In this document: one piece after another, positions 10,609 to 22,345 of the stretch
How the letters are laid out: every line of letters starts with the position of its first letter
How positions within the stretch are numbered: position 1 is the stretch's first letter
Source: Gastrolobium villosum
Lineage: Eukaryota > Streptophyta > Magnoliopsida > Fabales > Fabaceae
Length of the DNA stretch: 64,000 nucleotides
Direction: 5' to 3'
NCBI GenBank assembly: GCA_032173675.1
Contig: JAVKPL010013429.1
Span: 1 to 64,000 of the forward strand
Notes under the pieces: model-generated
What the model saw: the letters and a program-made list of their open reading frames with translations, nothing else
The model's database searches: none
What the model was told of the DNA's origin: nothing
Position numbers and translations under genes: made by a program

Positions 10609-11395
10609 TCATAATTTTTTATTCACAATATCCCAAAGTCTATATCCAAATTCACATCTCAACGAATCGCGGTATATACACCCCTTTGTTTTAGCATCAA
10701 ACTTTGCCCACTCATCTTTGAGAATACTTACAAAGGCTAGGCATCCAAAGACTTTCAAATAATCGTAATAGTTTTCATCTTGACAATATTTCTTCTGTAA
10801 GTTCTCTTTCAAGTGGTCTTGATGGTGATAAATTAATTAGATCAACAGTGGTTCGAATCGCCTCTCCCCATAATGATTTAGGCAACCCGACATAAGACAA
10901 CATACTTCAGATTCTCTTCAATGGTTGTATTCATCCTATCAACAATGTCATTCAATTGAGGGGTCTTTAAGGCCGTCTTCATAAGTCTTATTTCGGCCAC
11001 TCTGCTATAGACTTTGAAGGGGCTGCGTTATTCTCCCCAGTTATCAGATTTGACCACTTTAAGTTTCTTATTAGTCTCCATTTCTACCATAACATGAAAT
11101 GCGTTGAAGGCTTAGAGTATCTAGTCTTTGGAACACAACAAATATACCCAAACTTTGCGGGAATGGTCATCAATGAAATAAACAAAATATGGAGCTCCAC
11201 TTAGTGACATTAAGCATACATCTATGTGGACGAGGTCTAGAATATACCTACGTCATCTGGGCTGACCTGGTCTAACAAAAGAAATATAATACTATTTTCC
11301 ACCAAGGTAATGTGTGCAGCTCTCCCACAACTACCCCTTAAACCCGGTCAGAAGTGCCTTCTTACTCAAAATTTTGAGCCTCTTTTCTCTTATAT
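10609..11395 (-). pseudogene. Copia integrase remnant
   Basis: From 11395 downward the minus strand encodes MREKRLKILSKKALLTGFKG (the pre-integrase zinc-binding part). Around 11205-11130 it encodes GAPYFVYFIDDHSRKVWVYL (integrase core), and at 10812-10609 DYLKVFGCLAFV ... EFGYRLWDIVNKKL (integrase C-terminal region). Stops and frameshifts separate the pieces. The hAT MITE at 11402 splits the zinc-binding region: the preceding residues LWHKQLNH lie beyond it at about 12079-12100. Confidence 0.75.
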
Positions 11396-11401
11396 GGTTG
11401 A

Positions 11402-12070
11402 TAGGGCTGGCAAAATGGGCTGAGCCCGTCGGGCTGGCCCGCCCCGTCCACCAAACAGGGCGGGCTGGGTTGAGTTTTTCAACCCACCAGCCCGCCAAAC
11501 CCGCCCCGCCAAACCCACCAGCCCGTCGGGCTCGACCCGCCACGGGGCGGGCTAGCCCGCCAAGCCCCCCTTTTTTTAGGTTACCCAATTATTTTGTAAC
11601 TTCGTGCCCTAGATTTCTCTGCATGCAAGTGGCTTTTTCGCATTGTTGTGGACTGCTCATACAACACTTTGTTATTTGTTTTGATATTCTGTTTTACCTT
11701 GATATGATTTTAATTTTTATTATTATTTCTGGATTGAAAGATGCATATTTATATGTAGATTATTAAACACTGATCTTCTTGGTTTCATAAGCACATTAGG
11801 ATTTTATGCAGATTTTTATATGCTTTTATGCAAAAAAAAATATGTGTTTTTATGCAGAATTTAATTTTTTGTATTTTATTTTTATATTTTTTATATTTTT
11901 TTTATTTTAGGCGGGCTGGCCCGTAGCCCGCCAACCCACTCATAAAACGGGTTGGGTTGCTCAATTCAACCCATTTTGTCAAAACGGGCCGGGGCGGGCC
12001 AGCCCATTTTAGGTGGGCCAGTGGCGGGCCGGGGCGGGTCGGGGCGGGCTGGCCCGTATTGCCAGCCCTA
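11402..12070. mobile_element. hAT-type nonautonomous element, 8-bp TSD
   Basis: Terminal inverted repeats are TAGGGCTGGCAAAATGGGC and GCCCGTATTGCCAGCCCTA. Perfect 8-bp duplications ATGGTTGA lie at 11394-11401 and 12071-12078. The subterminal regions are GC-rich and highly repetitive (GGCGGGCTGG, GCCCGCC) while the centre is AT-rich. It is 669 bp with no transposase. The 8-bp duplication supports the hAT superfamily. Open frames across it are composition artefacts. Confidence 0.9.
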
Positions 12071-12102
12071 ATGGTTGAGTTGCTTATGCCACAGCTACAT
12101 GG

Positions 12103-14520
12103 TGTAACACCCCGTGTATACCCAGTTTTTTAACATTTCATCGTATTAAGCCACGCTTAATTAAAATGAAGAATAACTTTTTCTTTCGTTCAATTATGAC
12201 GTCATTATACTTAGCCAAGTTGATTACTTAATCATTTTCATGAAAACATCGCTTGTATGTAAATTGCAAAAGGCAGCTAACTGAAATACCTCAATATATA
12301 AATATGAGTATCTAAAGTCTCGGAACTACAACACGCAGTCCGGACATAATCCTGATACATTATTACAACCCGAAACTAAATCAAGACATAGTCAAATCAA
12401 TGTGGCATGGACAATCCCCATGCTCACCAAATAAGGCAACGAAGCCCAACATCGGTCTCAACACAAATAACCATAAAATGAAGCTAAAAGTATAATGGCA
12501 GCTCAACATAGAAGCATCAAAATATAACAGCAATATCAGCATACACCAATCAACTAAGCTCCGCCCGCTGCCTGAGGTATCAACCCCAGCATTACCTGAA
12601 CCTGAAATGGTGCCTCAAACGTGGGGTGAGATCTCTAACAAGAAATCTCAGTAAGACAATGGGTCCTCAAGGATCTTCCAGCCCAAACTCATTTACATGT
12701 GCAATATAAGTTCGAAAACAGTTACACAATATAAGTTCCAAAATAGTGCAATACAGCAGATAATCATGTCATGTGTGTTATAACTATTCTACTGATCAGA
12801 GAAAATGTAGGAATACGTCTATTACCCACACATAGTACACGCCCATGATGTACCCGCCCACCCCATGGTCTCCTGTCTAGGCGTAACACCACATACATAT
12901 TATAAGACATTGCGCTTAACAGCTCCATAACATTTCAATAACAATACATGAAAATCACATCATGCATATAAAACCATCCCCCCATGGGACATGGTGGAAC
13001 CAAACAATGGCTAAACCGAGGACACGAAAGCTTACCTTGCAAGCTAACTATCCAATGCCAAGAGTCCAATCAAAGCTCAAAGCCCAAACACAACAGAATC
13101 ACAATCTATTTTGGACCAGCAATCATATCAATAACCATAGTTCATAGCATAAACATAAAGACAACGCTTCTCTTTTACGTTTTACGTCTTTAGGCTTCTC
13201 ACAAAGCCTCAAGTCCTTAATCACTTGATTCTGACTTAGTTTAATTATTACAGAAGTCCACACTGACTAATCATGGTTCCACAAACCCAGAATAACATTC
13301 TGTATGAACAGTACCTTCACTGTTCTCGAAAACCCAGAATATCCGGATTTTTGTCGGGGCAATATCCGGATATCCATATTCGGATATCCACAGGCCCCAT
13401 ATAAGGATACCAATATCCGGATATCCATATCCGGATATCCATATCCGGATATTTCGCGACAGAATGCAGTTTCTGCATTTTGCGAGATATCAGTCCTAAG
13501 GTTCCATTTTTAATCCATTCCAACGTCCAAGCATGCATTTTTATTCACTTTTAGGTCCATGTTCAGGTTGGTTACACATTTAACTCATTAACATGCCAAG
13601 ACTCAACCTTTAAACAAGAAAAACTCATGATCAAGGTTAGGGACATACCTAAGGCTCTCAAAACAGAGCAAGAAGTGCTCTTAGAGCTCACCACACAGCT
13701 CCAAAAATCCGACTTCAAGTGTACACGAAAATAGCACATCAAGATGGTTACTTTCTCTACCAAAAAGACACCAAGAGACTTCCGAAACTAAAAACAAAGC
13801 TCCCTCCAAGAGAACCAAGAACTCAGCCCCCTTAACTTCCCCAAAACAAAGGTCAAAGCTCAGAAACCAAGGCCTCTCACCCAACTCAAGGTTGCTCACA
13901 CCAAGGTATGTTGATTTAGAGGAAGAGAAATGATCAAAGGTGATGCATTTGGTGAGAAACGAAGGAAATAGTCTTAGGACAAGGTGGAGGAGAAGGCAGC
14001 AGCTCAAGATACAAAAACTCACGTATAGAATGGCTTAGTTAATGTGCAAAGGTCCTTATATAGTCTAGTTAGTTTTAATCGCACTGTATTAGCGTTAATT
14101 GCTACGCTTAGCATTCTAATCCCATACTTGGGATTATGAACCAACTCATTTTTCTAAGATTTATCATTATTTTTTTTTTCACAGCACCTTTCCGGTACGC
14201 ACTTTTCCATAGCCAGTATCAGTTCCGGCACCAGTTCACGTTATTTTGGCTTGAAACTTGTTTTACAAGTCCTATATAATATTCTAGGAATATTCATGCA
14301 CTTATTATAATTTTTCGGGATACTTCATCGGTACGCATTTATACCGAGTAGCAGAATCGGTATCTGCACTTTTCGTCAGAAAAGCAACTTTCAACATTAT
14401 TACTAACTTACTATATTTATTAAAGCCTCATAATAATTATTAGGGTCAATTATAGAATTATTTCCTAATTCTCATATTTATTTAATTAAATTCCTTAATT
14501 AATGGTGAGGGTTCCTTAAA
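12103..14520 (-). mobile_element. Solo LTR of the Tekay-like gypsy family
   Basis: It begins TGTAACACCCCGTGTA and follows the 55764-58241 LTR along its length: CTTAATTAAAATG, then ATTATGACGTCATTA, GTGGGGTGAGATCTCTAACA, GCATTTATACCGAGTAGCAG, and ending GTGAGGGTTCCTTAAA. No internal gypsy sequence is attached, so it is a solo LTR. It interrupts the copia protease frame just after SGELG. The flanks CATGG and TTCCT do not match, and roughly 100 codons of copia between protease and the integrase zinc region are missing at this spot. It carries the ATATCCGGATAT array. A TATA-like CTATATAAGG (minus) lies near 14055-14064. Confidence 0.85.
13336..13455. repeat. Palindromic ATATCCGGATAT array in the solo LTR
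   Basis: At least six ATATCCGGAT-type units occur within 120 bases, three of them consecutive (GGATATCCATATCCGGATAT). The homologous position of the 55764 LTR holds a longer version. An imperfect hairpin AATGCAG-TTT-CTGCATT follows at about 13464-13480. Confidence 0.85.
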
Positions 14521-15512
14521 TTCCTAATTCACCACTTCTATAATAAGAGAATAAGCATTTGTGTAGAGTAGCATAGAAAGAAGTACTTGAGTCAAAAAAT
14601 CCAAGCACAATCATCATAAGCAACGTTTAAAAAATTATCCTCACCAAGAAGGAAGACCTCGACATATGTATTGGCAATCATCATAGTGGTGCTCTTGTCT
14701 TCTTTTTTCTTGGGATCTATTTGATCTGGCTTTACATTGCCATTCTTCTAGTTTTTCTTTAGAGTTTGACAGTCAGATTTCTTGTTACTAGGCTTCCCAC
14801 AATAAAAGCAAGTCAATTCATACTTCGGCCTAGTCCTGCCTCTAGACTTGTTATGACCGCAGCTCTTACTTCAACCCTGAAAGTCATACTTTCTTATGCT
14901 CTCAGCAAGTTCTTATCAGGCATGCTAAATGAACAATTTCTTTTCTCCTTATTTCCTTGTTTAGGAGGCTACTAGTCTCAGTGTCCATAGTCAATCGTCC
15001 CTCTGGAGCCGAGTTGCTTAAATTCATTACAAGAGTATCCTGACTTTCTAGCAGCGAATTGAGGTGTAAAAGATCTTGAAGCTCGTCGCCAATTTTCATT
15101 TCAGCTTTAGAGAACTGGTTTACAACTAATTTGTATGCATTGAGGTGCTCAATCATGCTCATGTCATCCTTGTATTCGAGCTTCACTAGTCGACAAACTA
15201 GGTGCACTTTATTCCTAGGAGTCTTCTTCTGTATCAAGGACTCCAATTTTGTTCACAACTCATAAGCGTTGGTGAATCGTGATATATGTTCAAAGAGGCT
15301 TTTGTCGATATATTTCCTGGTCATGGGCATGACCTTTCTGTTCAGGATCCTCCATTCTTTTCACTTTTACCTTCTAGCCTCCAAGCATTGAGGATGGGCT
15401 CGTACAGATTCTTATAAAAGAGATTATCTTCCATCAACGGTCTCCAGTAAGTGAAGTTGTCTGCTGTCAATTTAAACATATATTTGTTGTGAGCTATTTT
15501 GCTGGACTCCAT
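14521..15512 (-). pseudogene. Copia gag and protease remnant
   Basis: The minus strand from ATG 15512 reads MESSKIAHNKYMFKLTADNF, a typical copia gag start. A 114-residue open stretch (15246-14902) follows with MSMIEHLNAYKLVVNQFSKA and SNSAPEGRLTMDT (UBN2-type gag). Near 14825 the CCHC zinc knuckle reads CFYCGKPSNKKSDC, with the histidine replaced by asparagine. The protease region, in two frames, gives AYDDCAWIF and DSSTSFYAT in place of a normal DSGTSFHAT. Several frameshifts make this a relic. Confidence 0.75.
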
Positions 15513-15540
15513 CTCATCTAGTCATAACCCTTTGAACTTT

Positions 15541-15552
15541 GCTTTGATACCA
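15541..15552 (-). other. Primer binding site of the copia element
   Basis: The minus strand reads TGGTATCAAAGC, one mismatch from TGGTATCAGAGC, the complement of the initiator tRNA-Met 3' end. It lies one base inside the LTR end (CTCATCA). Confidence 0.7.
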
Positions 15553-16140
15553 CTGATGAGATGAGGTCCCTTATATAATGCAGAAGTGAGTTCAATTTGT
15601 CGAATGGAGCTATGCAGCTCGACATTTGGAGGTCTACCTATAGTCAACAAGTGTCAAAGATGCATAAAATGCAGAAATGAAGAGAATGTGAGAAAAATAC
15701 AGCAAGTTTTAACAAGAAAAACCTCCCATAATGCAAAGAAGTAAAAACGATGAAACCTAGTCTAGAAAGTCTTCCACCATGATAATAATAATGGGATTAC
15801 AAAGAATCAAAATATCCTAGCCTCACTAGAGGTTTACACTCAATGGTGGTTAAAAAGATTTTCTCTAAGGCTTTGTTTGACAGTTGGTTTTAGGAGGGGA
15901 AGGAAAGGAAAAAAAAGGGTTTTAGTAAGCCTTTCCCTTGTTTGCGAGTTTAAAAAAATGAGGGGAAGAAATCAGAGATTTTTACTAAACCCTCCCAAAC
16001 CCTCATTCTTCTTAAAGTTAAAGTTCCCCCAATTTGGGGGGTTTAAGGGAGAAAATATTAAAAATTACTTATCTACCCTTAGCATTAAAATGATAAAATT
16101 ACATAAATGTGAATCGTTTTTAAATATGAGATTATTATAA

Positions 16141-17490
16141 AAGTCTCAAATACCGACAAAATTTTTCGATGAAAAATATTTCGTCAAAAATAGTGATAAA
16201 TTTTTTGATGAAAATCATATACGAAATTTTTTTCCGTCAAAAATAGTGATAAATTTTCTGTTTTAAACCAGATTTTTCCAATTATATTATTTTGATAAGC
16301 TCGTTGTGATCATGTTGAGTTGGACTTTTGAAATATGTTGGTATTGAGCCTAGTTGGGCAGTAGTGTAGGCTTTAGTGTGACCCTGATTTTCCGTGATAG
16401 GTGGACTCGGGACATAAACTCTTTTTAAGGTATTTGGCTATGTCCCCTCTCTAGCCTATTTATATTGGGATTAATTCCCTTGAGCCATCATACTCCAATC
16501 GCTGAGGTTGCCACTTTCGGAATAGGTCATAGAGAAGAAGATCCTAACATATTGTCCCTATTTTCCACCCACTTTGTGATGGCTCAGCAAGTTACGCAAA
16601 ATCTCATATTTTGATTTCATATTATTTGGGTATTTTATAATCATATACATGATCCTGAAATTTTAAATCTTACAAATTATTGATAGAATCTAAATTCCGT
16701 CGAAACTTTCCACGAAAATATTTCCGTCCAAAATTTTGACGAAACACATTTCTATCGAAAAGTTTCGACGTAAAACAATTATGTCAAATTTTTTTATGGA
16801 AAAAATTTCCATCAAAGTTTTCCGCAAATATTTTTGACGAAAAATACTTCCATCAAAATTTGTGACTAAAAACATTTTTGTAAAAAATTCTGACGGAAAA
16901 TTTTTTATGTCAAATTTCTTTACGGAATCTAAATTTCGTCAAAACATTTCTCTCAAAATATTTCAACAAAACACATTTCCATCGAAATTTTTTGACGAAT
17001 TTTTTTTTCATCAAAACTCTTTACAGAATTCAAATTCCGTCGAAAGTTTTCGACGGAAACATTTTTGTTAAACTTTTTGACAAAAAAAATTTCCGTCGAG
17101 ATTTTTAACGAAACACATTTCCATCGAAAATTTTCGATGAAGAATATATCCATCAAGTTTTTTGATAAAAAACATTTTCATCAGAATTTTCAACGGAACA
17201 CATTTATGTCAAAAAATTTTGACAGATAATATTTTCTTAAAAATTTTGACGAGAAATTTGATGGAAAAAATATTCTGTTAGAACTCTTTACAGAATCTAA
17301 ATTTCGTAGAAAGTTTCGAATGAATCATTTCCCTAAAAAATTTTGACCGAATTCTTTTTTCGTTTAAAACATTTGACGGAGGAAAACATTTTCCTCAAAA
17401 AGTTCACCAAGAAAAAGTTCTGTCGCTTTTGATGAAAAGTATTCTGACAAAAAAATAATTTTGTGACGAACTTTTCGTCGTTTGCAACGT
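16141..17490. repeat. Array of degenerate TTTCCGTCRAAA / TTTGACGGAAA palindromes
   Basis: Tens of short inverted units such as ATTCCGTCGAAA, TTTTCGACGGAAA and TTTTTGACGAAA recur at roughly 20-35 base spacing over 16141-16260 and 16685-17490. About 400 bases of ordinary-looking DNA (16270-16680) lie between. Open frames here on both strands are products of the repeat. Similar motifs are known as subterminal repeats of plant CACTA elements, so this may be a decayed CACTA inside the larger element. Confidence 0.7.
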
Positions 17491-17723
17491 AGTAATTCAT
17501 CGAAAATATGATCTTTTTTAGTATTGTGAAAAGTACATAAATATTTATGTACTTTTTTTTTTGTTTCCAAAAAAAAAGTACATAAATATTAAATTTAAAA
17601 AATTGGTAAAAATATCTCATTAATCCTCCATTTTTTTCTCTTACCATTTTTGTAACTCCCAAACAATGAAAGAGAATACCCTTCAATTACCTCTCATTCC
17701 TTCCTCTCCCTCTCCCTTGGATC

Positions 17724-17902
17724 GAATAAACCTTTGGTACTACTGCTGTACCAAGATTCAGTGCATCTCATCAACTAGAGCAGTACACATCAGAGGAGAG
17801 AGAAAAAATTTGACAGAAAAAATAAAATTAGGTGACATATAATACTTTCATTGGTGGGATGCACTGAGTCTTTGGTACAACAGTAGTGACAAAGATTTAT
17901 TC
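17724..17902. mobile_element. MULE-type MITE nested in the Harbinger-like element
   Basis: Terminal inverted repeats are GAATAAACCTTTGGTACTAC and GACAAAGATTTATTC, with inner CAGTGCATC/GATGCACTGA pairing. Perfect 9-bp duplications CCTTGGATC lie at 17715-17723 and 17903-17911. It is 179 bp and noncoding. Confidence 0.85.
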
Positions 17903-17992
17903 CCTTGGATCCCCCTCCTTCCCTTCCCCTTCAAACTCCCAAACAAAGCCTAAGGAGGTAGTATACTCAAACTTCTCTTTAGAGGATTCTAA

Positions 17993-20900
17993 GAACCAAT
18001 GTTATTAAAACCAGACCGACCCGGCCGGGTTGGCCCGGAAACCGGTGACCCAATCACTAAACCAGGCCGGTTTGTTAGTTGGATCAGACTTGTCATGGAC
18101 CCGGTACGAATCGGTGTGAACCGGCCGGATTTTAGGAAAACCGGTGAACCAGACGGGTTTTACACAAACCGGACGGGTCATGCGTATTAATTAAAAAAAT
18201 AAAATAAAAAACTCAAATACGACGTCGTGTGAATGCCCTTTGTTGCTTTACATCTGATCAGTTCTTTTCTTGCTTTATTCTCGCTTTACTCTCAAACCCT
18301 CTCATCTTAACTCAAGTTTTCATCTTTCAAGCACTTCTTCGCCTCAAATCTCAAAGGCCCTTTGTTGCTTCTGTGGGTGTTGGAGATAGAAGATCAAGGA
18401 GGGTAACTTAGATCAACTCAAAGGTAAATGCTCTGTCTTTCTGAACCACTTTTTGGACAGTTCATATTTGGATTGCTTTATCTTTTATTTGCTTCGATCA
18501 TACATGATACTTTACATGTTTCCTTTTTCCTGTTAGATTTTTTCTCGTGATTACAAGTTAACGGGTTCTTAGTTCTTACTTTCCTAATAATTTATCAATT
18601 TAGTGTACCCTTTTTGATTGGGGTGACATCAATGCAAATTTAAAATGGGTTTCTGATTTGTTAATTGCTTGAACTTGAAGTATCACATTACTTTACAATT
18701 TTCCTTAATGTTACAATCAATTAGTGATTAGTTGACTTGCTAATTTTTATTTATTTATGTATTTTTAGTAATTATTGGATTATTTGTTTAATTTCAGAAC
18801 CAAGAGTAGCAGATAAAGCTTGTGAACTAGGTTTGTCTTCTTGATACCACTTTGTGTTTTAATGTCATCTTTATTTTTTTTAGTAACAAATATTACCACT
18901 CTACGAGATTATTTTTCTGCAAAAGGTCCCTACCTTCTCCTTAAGAATCTTCCTTTTATTGTTATTATTGTTGGTATAATCAGTTTAGGAATGCATACAT
19001 GAGTTACTTCGATAATGTATATGATAAGTAGCTTCTGCAGTGGTTTTGAAATTTTTTGTTATCTAAGCATATATTAGCTACGTGTAATGCTCCTAAGCTA
19101 GTTAGGGGTGTTACATTTGGTTTGGTGTCGTGTAAATTTAGGAGATAACTTGTTGATGACTCCCTTTAATAATAATCGATTCTACTTTGTAACTTCAGTA
19201 ACAAATTGAAAATACAATTTTGATTCTCGACCTTCTGAGTGTAGCTTTGCATAAACATGATAGTTGAGTTGCTAAGGTGTGACGGGATTGTTAATTTGTT
19301 GAGTGAACTGCCAATCTGGTCGCATCACATAAACTACCTCTTCAAACAGACTATTATATATATAGTCTTTTTTCTATGTGTGTGTGTTGGTGCTAGTTCA
19401 TTAACCTGTTGAATTTTTATTTGAATTTGGTTTGATTTATAGCTAGATATGTCATCTACTGGACCTGAAGCACCAGTCTCACAAGAAATTTCATCTCAAC
19501 AATCATCTCAAAGAAATCAACACAAGGGAAAAACTAATCCAAGTTAGGCACACTATAAACAACGTGTTGAAGAGAATGGAAATTTTTTTCTAACATTTCT
19601 TTATTGTGATAAGATAATCAGGGGAGGAGGCATCAATCGACTTAAGATTCACTTGGCAGGAGAAAAGGAGCAAGTTGAACAATGCAAGAAGGTTCCAGCA
19701 GATATTTGTTTTCAAATGAAGCAAAATATTGATGAGTGCAGGAACAAAAAAAAAAAGTTCAAGAGGATTATGAAGATAGTAATCCATTAGATGAAGATCA
19801 AGCGAGAGTAGTTGATGAAGTGCCACAAAATCCATCAAGAAAAGCACCTTCTACATCTCAAAAGGAGAAGAGTATTAGTCCTTTAGGTTCTTATTTTATG
19901 CCTAGAATAACTCCTGGAGCTCAACCTGGCATAAAAAGTGTGTTGCAAAGTAAAGAAGTAATGGAGAAGTGTGACCTTGCAATTTCCAAATGGATGATTG
20001 ATGCTGGTGTGCCATTTAATGTTGTTAATTCATCATATTACCAGCCAATGATTGATGCTATTTGTAGCATGGGTCCAGGGTATAAAGGTCCAAATTTTTA
20101 TAGAGTTCGTGGTCATTTGTTAAATAAGTGGGTTGGAGAAGTCAATAAACTTGTTGAGAGTTATCGCATTGTTTGGAAGCAAACAGGATGCACTATTATG
20201 GCAGATGGGTGGACTGATCGTTGTAGGAGAACTCTTATCAATTTTCTAGTTTACTACCCAAAAGGAACTATTTTTCTCAAGTTGGTTGATGCATCTAATG
20301 CTTCTAAGACTGCAGATTTATTGTATAAGCTTTTTAGAGATGTAGTGTTGCATGTTGGTCTTGAAAATGTTGTTCAGATTGTGACTGATAATGCTGCAAA
20401 TCATGCTGTTGTTGGAAGGTTATTGGAGGCTGAGTTTCCTAAGATTTTTTGGTCTCCTTGTGTTGCTCATTGTATAGATTTGATGTTACATGACATTGGG
20501 AAGCTAGAGGAAGTAAGTGTTGTTGTGTCTCATGATGCCAAAATTACCAAATACATATATAACCATTTTTATCCATTGCATTTGATGAGAAAATATACAG
20601 GTGGAAGGGAAATTCTTCGTCCAGCTCCTACTCGTTTTGCCACTAATTTTATTGCATTACAAAGCATACTGGCTCAAAAAGATGCATTAAGGGCTATGGT
20701 AACTTCTAGAGATTGGACAAGCTCAACTTATTCTAATGAGGCCAAGGCAAAAAAATTTGTGGAACAAGTTTTAGATTCTAATTTTTGGAAATAATGTGCT
20801 GAGATTGTGAAGCTTACTGAGCCACTTATTCGTGTGTTACGTATCGTTGACAGTGAAAATAAACCTGCCATGAGTTTCCTCTATCAAGCTATATTTAAAG

Positions 20901-22345
20901 CTAGAGAGGAGATGATAAAGAGATTTCAAAGAAACAAGAAGAAGGTGGAGCCTTACTTGAAAATCTTAGATCCCGTCGTTGGGATTCACAGCTTCGCAAA
21001 AATCTTCATGCTGCTGGTTATTGGTTGAATCCAGGTTGTCGTTACAATGATGAAGAATTTGAAAAACATAAGTTCACAACATCAGGCCTTTTGGATGTCA
21101 TTGAGAAATATGCTTATGGGGATCATGATTTAAATTCTAAGTTGACAAGTGAGATGAGAATATTCAAAAATGCTGAGTTAGATTTTGGAAGGCCATCTGC
21201 TAAACGCGAACGAAATATCGTAATGCCAGGTAAAATTTATCATTGATATCTTTTTTTTTATGAGCATTATTTCTTATTATTGCTGAATAATATTAATACT
21301 CATTTATTTTATCACGTGCAATATTCTAGATCAATGGTGGGAATCTTATGGATGTGGTGCACCAAATTTGCAAAAATCGGCTATTCGTGTTTTAAGTCAA
21401 ACATGTAGTGCTTCGGGTTGTGAACGCAATTGGAGTGCATTTGAACATATTCATTCGAATAAGAGAAATAGATTAGAGCACCAAAAACTTAATGATCTTG
21501 TCTATGTCCGTTACAACTTGAGGCTGACACAAAGGTATTATTGAGTATTTACTTTTTTTTATATAATTATTTCTCCAAGTATTTCTAATGTCGAAAATTG
21601 AACAATTTTTTTTTGTATGCATAGGAATCGATTGAAGAATCAAAACTATGATCCAATAAATTTTGAAACATTTGAGGACCATTCTAATTGGGTACTAGAG
21701 GATTCACCACCATACTTAACAACTGAAGAAATGGAAGCCTTACGAATGAGCTTGCAAATATGTCCATTCAACCAACTCTAGATGATAATGGTGTGTTACT
21801 TATTGTTCTATGATTATTTGATTGTTTGATTACTTCATGTTAATAACTAACTTACATGAAAAAATAATATTTATTTTAGATCAATTAAATTTGGATGATG
21901 ATGATGATGAAGATGAGGCATAAGACAACACCATGGAAAATGCAAATCAAACTGAAGGCAATGTTGGTCAAGCTTTGGATTTATTTGATGAAGGAGGAGA
22001 GGATGAATTAATTGACACAAATTTACCTCCGTAGGCATAATTATATGTTTTTGTGCTAGTAATTTGATTTGTTTGTTTCTCTTGATATCGACAAGAGTTA
22101 TTGTTCTAAACTTGTGATAGATATTAAGTGTTTAAGAACTAGACAAATATTATATATTTGTTTTATCTTTTGTTGGACAATAGTATATGATTTATTGTTT
22201 TTTAAATTAGAATATTTGGAATTGGTTTTTTTTACAGGTATTTGAGTATGAATTATAGGTTTGCATATACTTACCGGGTCATACGATTGAACCAGTGACC
22301 CACTGGTTGACCCAGTACCTCGACCGGGTCGAATTTAATATCATT
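17993..22345 (+). mobile_element. hAT transposon with decayed transposase, 8-bp TSD
   Basis: Perfect 8-bp duplications GATTCTAA lie at 17985-17992 and 22346-22353. Ends share AATGTTATTAAA/TTTAATATCATT inverted. Subterminal DNA on both sides is rich in CCGGGTC/GACCCGG. The interior encodes a BED/DUF659/hAT-C transposase on +. At 4,353 bp it has the size of a full-length element. It lies within a copia LTR. Confidence 0.85.
19449..22033 (+). pseudogene. hAT transposase (BED finger, DUF659, hAT-C dimerisation)
   Basis: The frame starts MSSTGPEAPVSQEISSQQSS. The expected WAHYKQ of the BED region is stop-AHYKQ (TGG to TAG at about 19544), and the first zinc cysteine is replaced (TFLYC). IRGGGINRLKIHLAG follows. 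After a run of eleven A's (19746-19756) the frame shifts to a 352-residue stretch. That stretch holds IMADGWTDRCRR and VTDNAANHAVVGRLLEAEFP (DUF659, catalytic aspartates) and CVAHCIDLMLHDIGKL. A TAA follows FWK, and the protein would continue with CAEIVKLTEPLIRVLRIVDS. After an intron (about 21229-21328) the hAT-C block reads SASGCERNWSAFEHIHSNKR. Two more introns and an acidic tail follow. It cannot make transposase as it stands, but spliced structure and active-site residues are recognisable. Confidence 0.85.

Larger units (their letters stand above)
15869..17950. mobile_element. Harbinger/Tourist-like nonautonomous element, TAA duplication
   Basis: The termini are GGCTTTGTTTGACAGTTGG and CAAACTCCCAAACAAAGCC (inverted). 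TAA target duplications lie at 15866-15868 and 17951-17953. A 3-bp TWA duplication with G-rich ends fits PIF/Harbinger. At 2,082 bp it has no transposase. The interior holds a long TTTCCGTC/GACGGAAA palindrome array and a nested MULE MITE. Assignment rests on the ends only. Confidence 0.65.

Noticed and set aside
11314..11766. 150-residue open frame rich in proline, alanine and arginine
   Set aside because: Produced by GC-rich subterminal repeats of the hAT element; no codon or domain signal.
13336..13455. CRISPR-like array
   Set aside because: Units are short, palindromic and irregularly spaced, within a plant LTR; no cas genes or constant spacer length.
13304..13538. Repeated ISGYPYPDI-type peptide on both strands, also at 56973-57258
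   Set aside because: Translation of the palindromic ATATCCGGATAT array; not a repeat protein.
16690..17156. Overlapping frames on both strands with repeated F-D-G-I-F pattern
   Set aside because: Caused by the TTTCCGTC palindrome array; the same unit is read in every frame.
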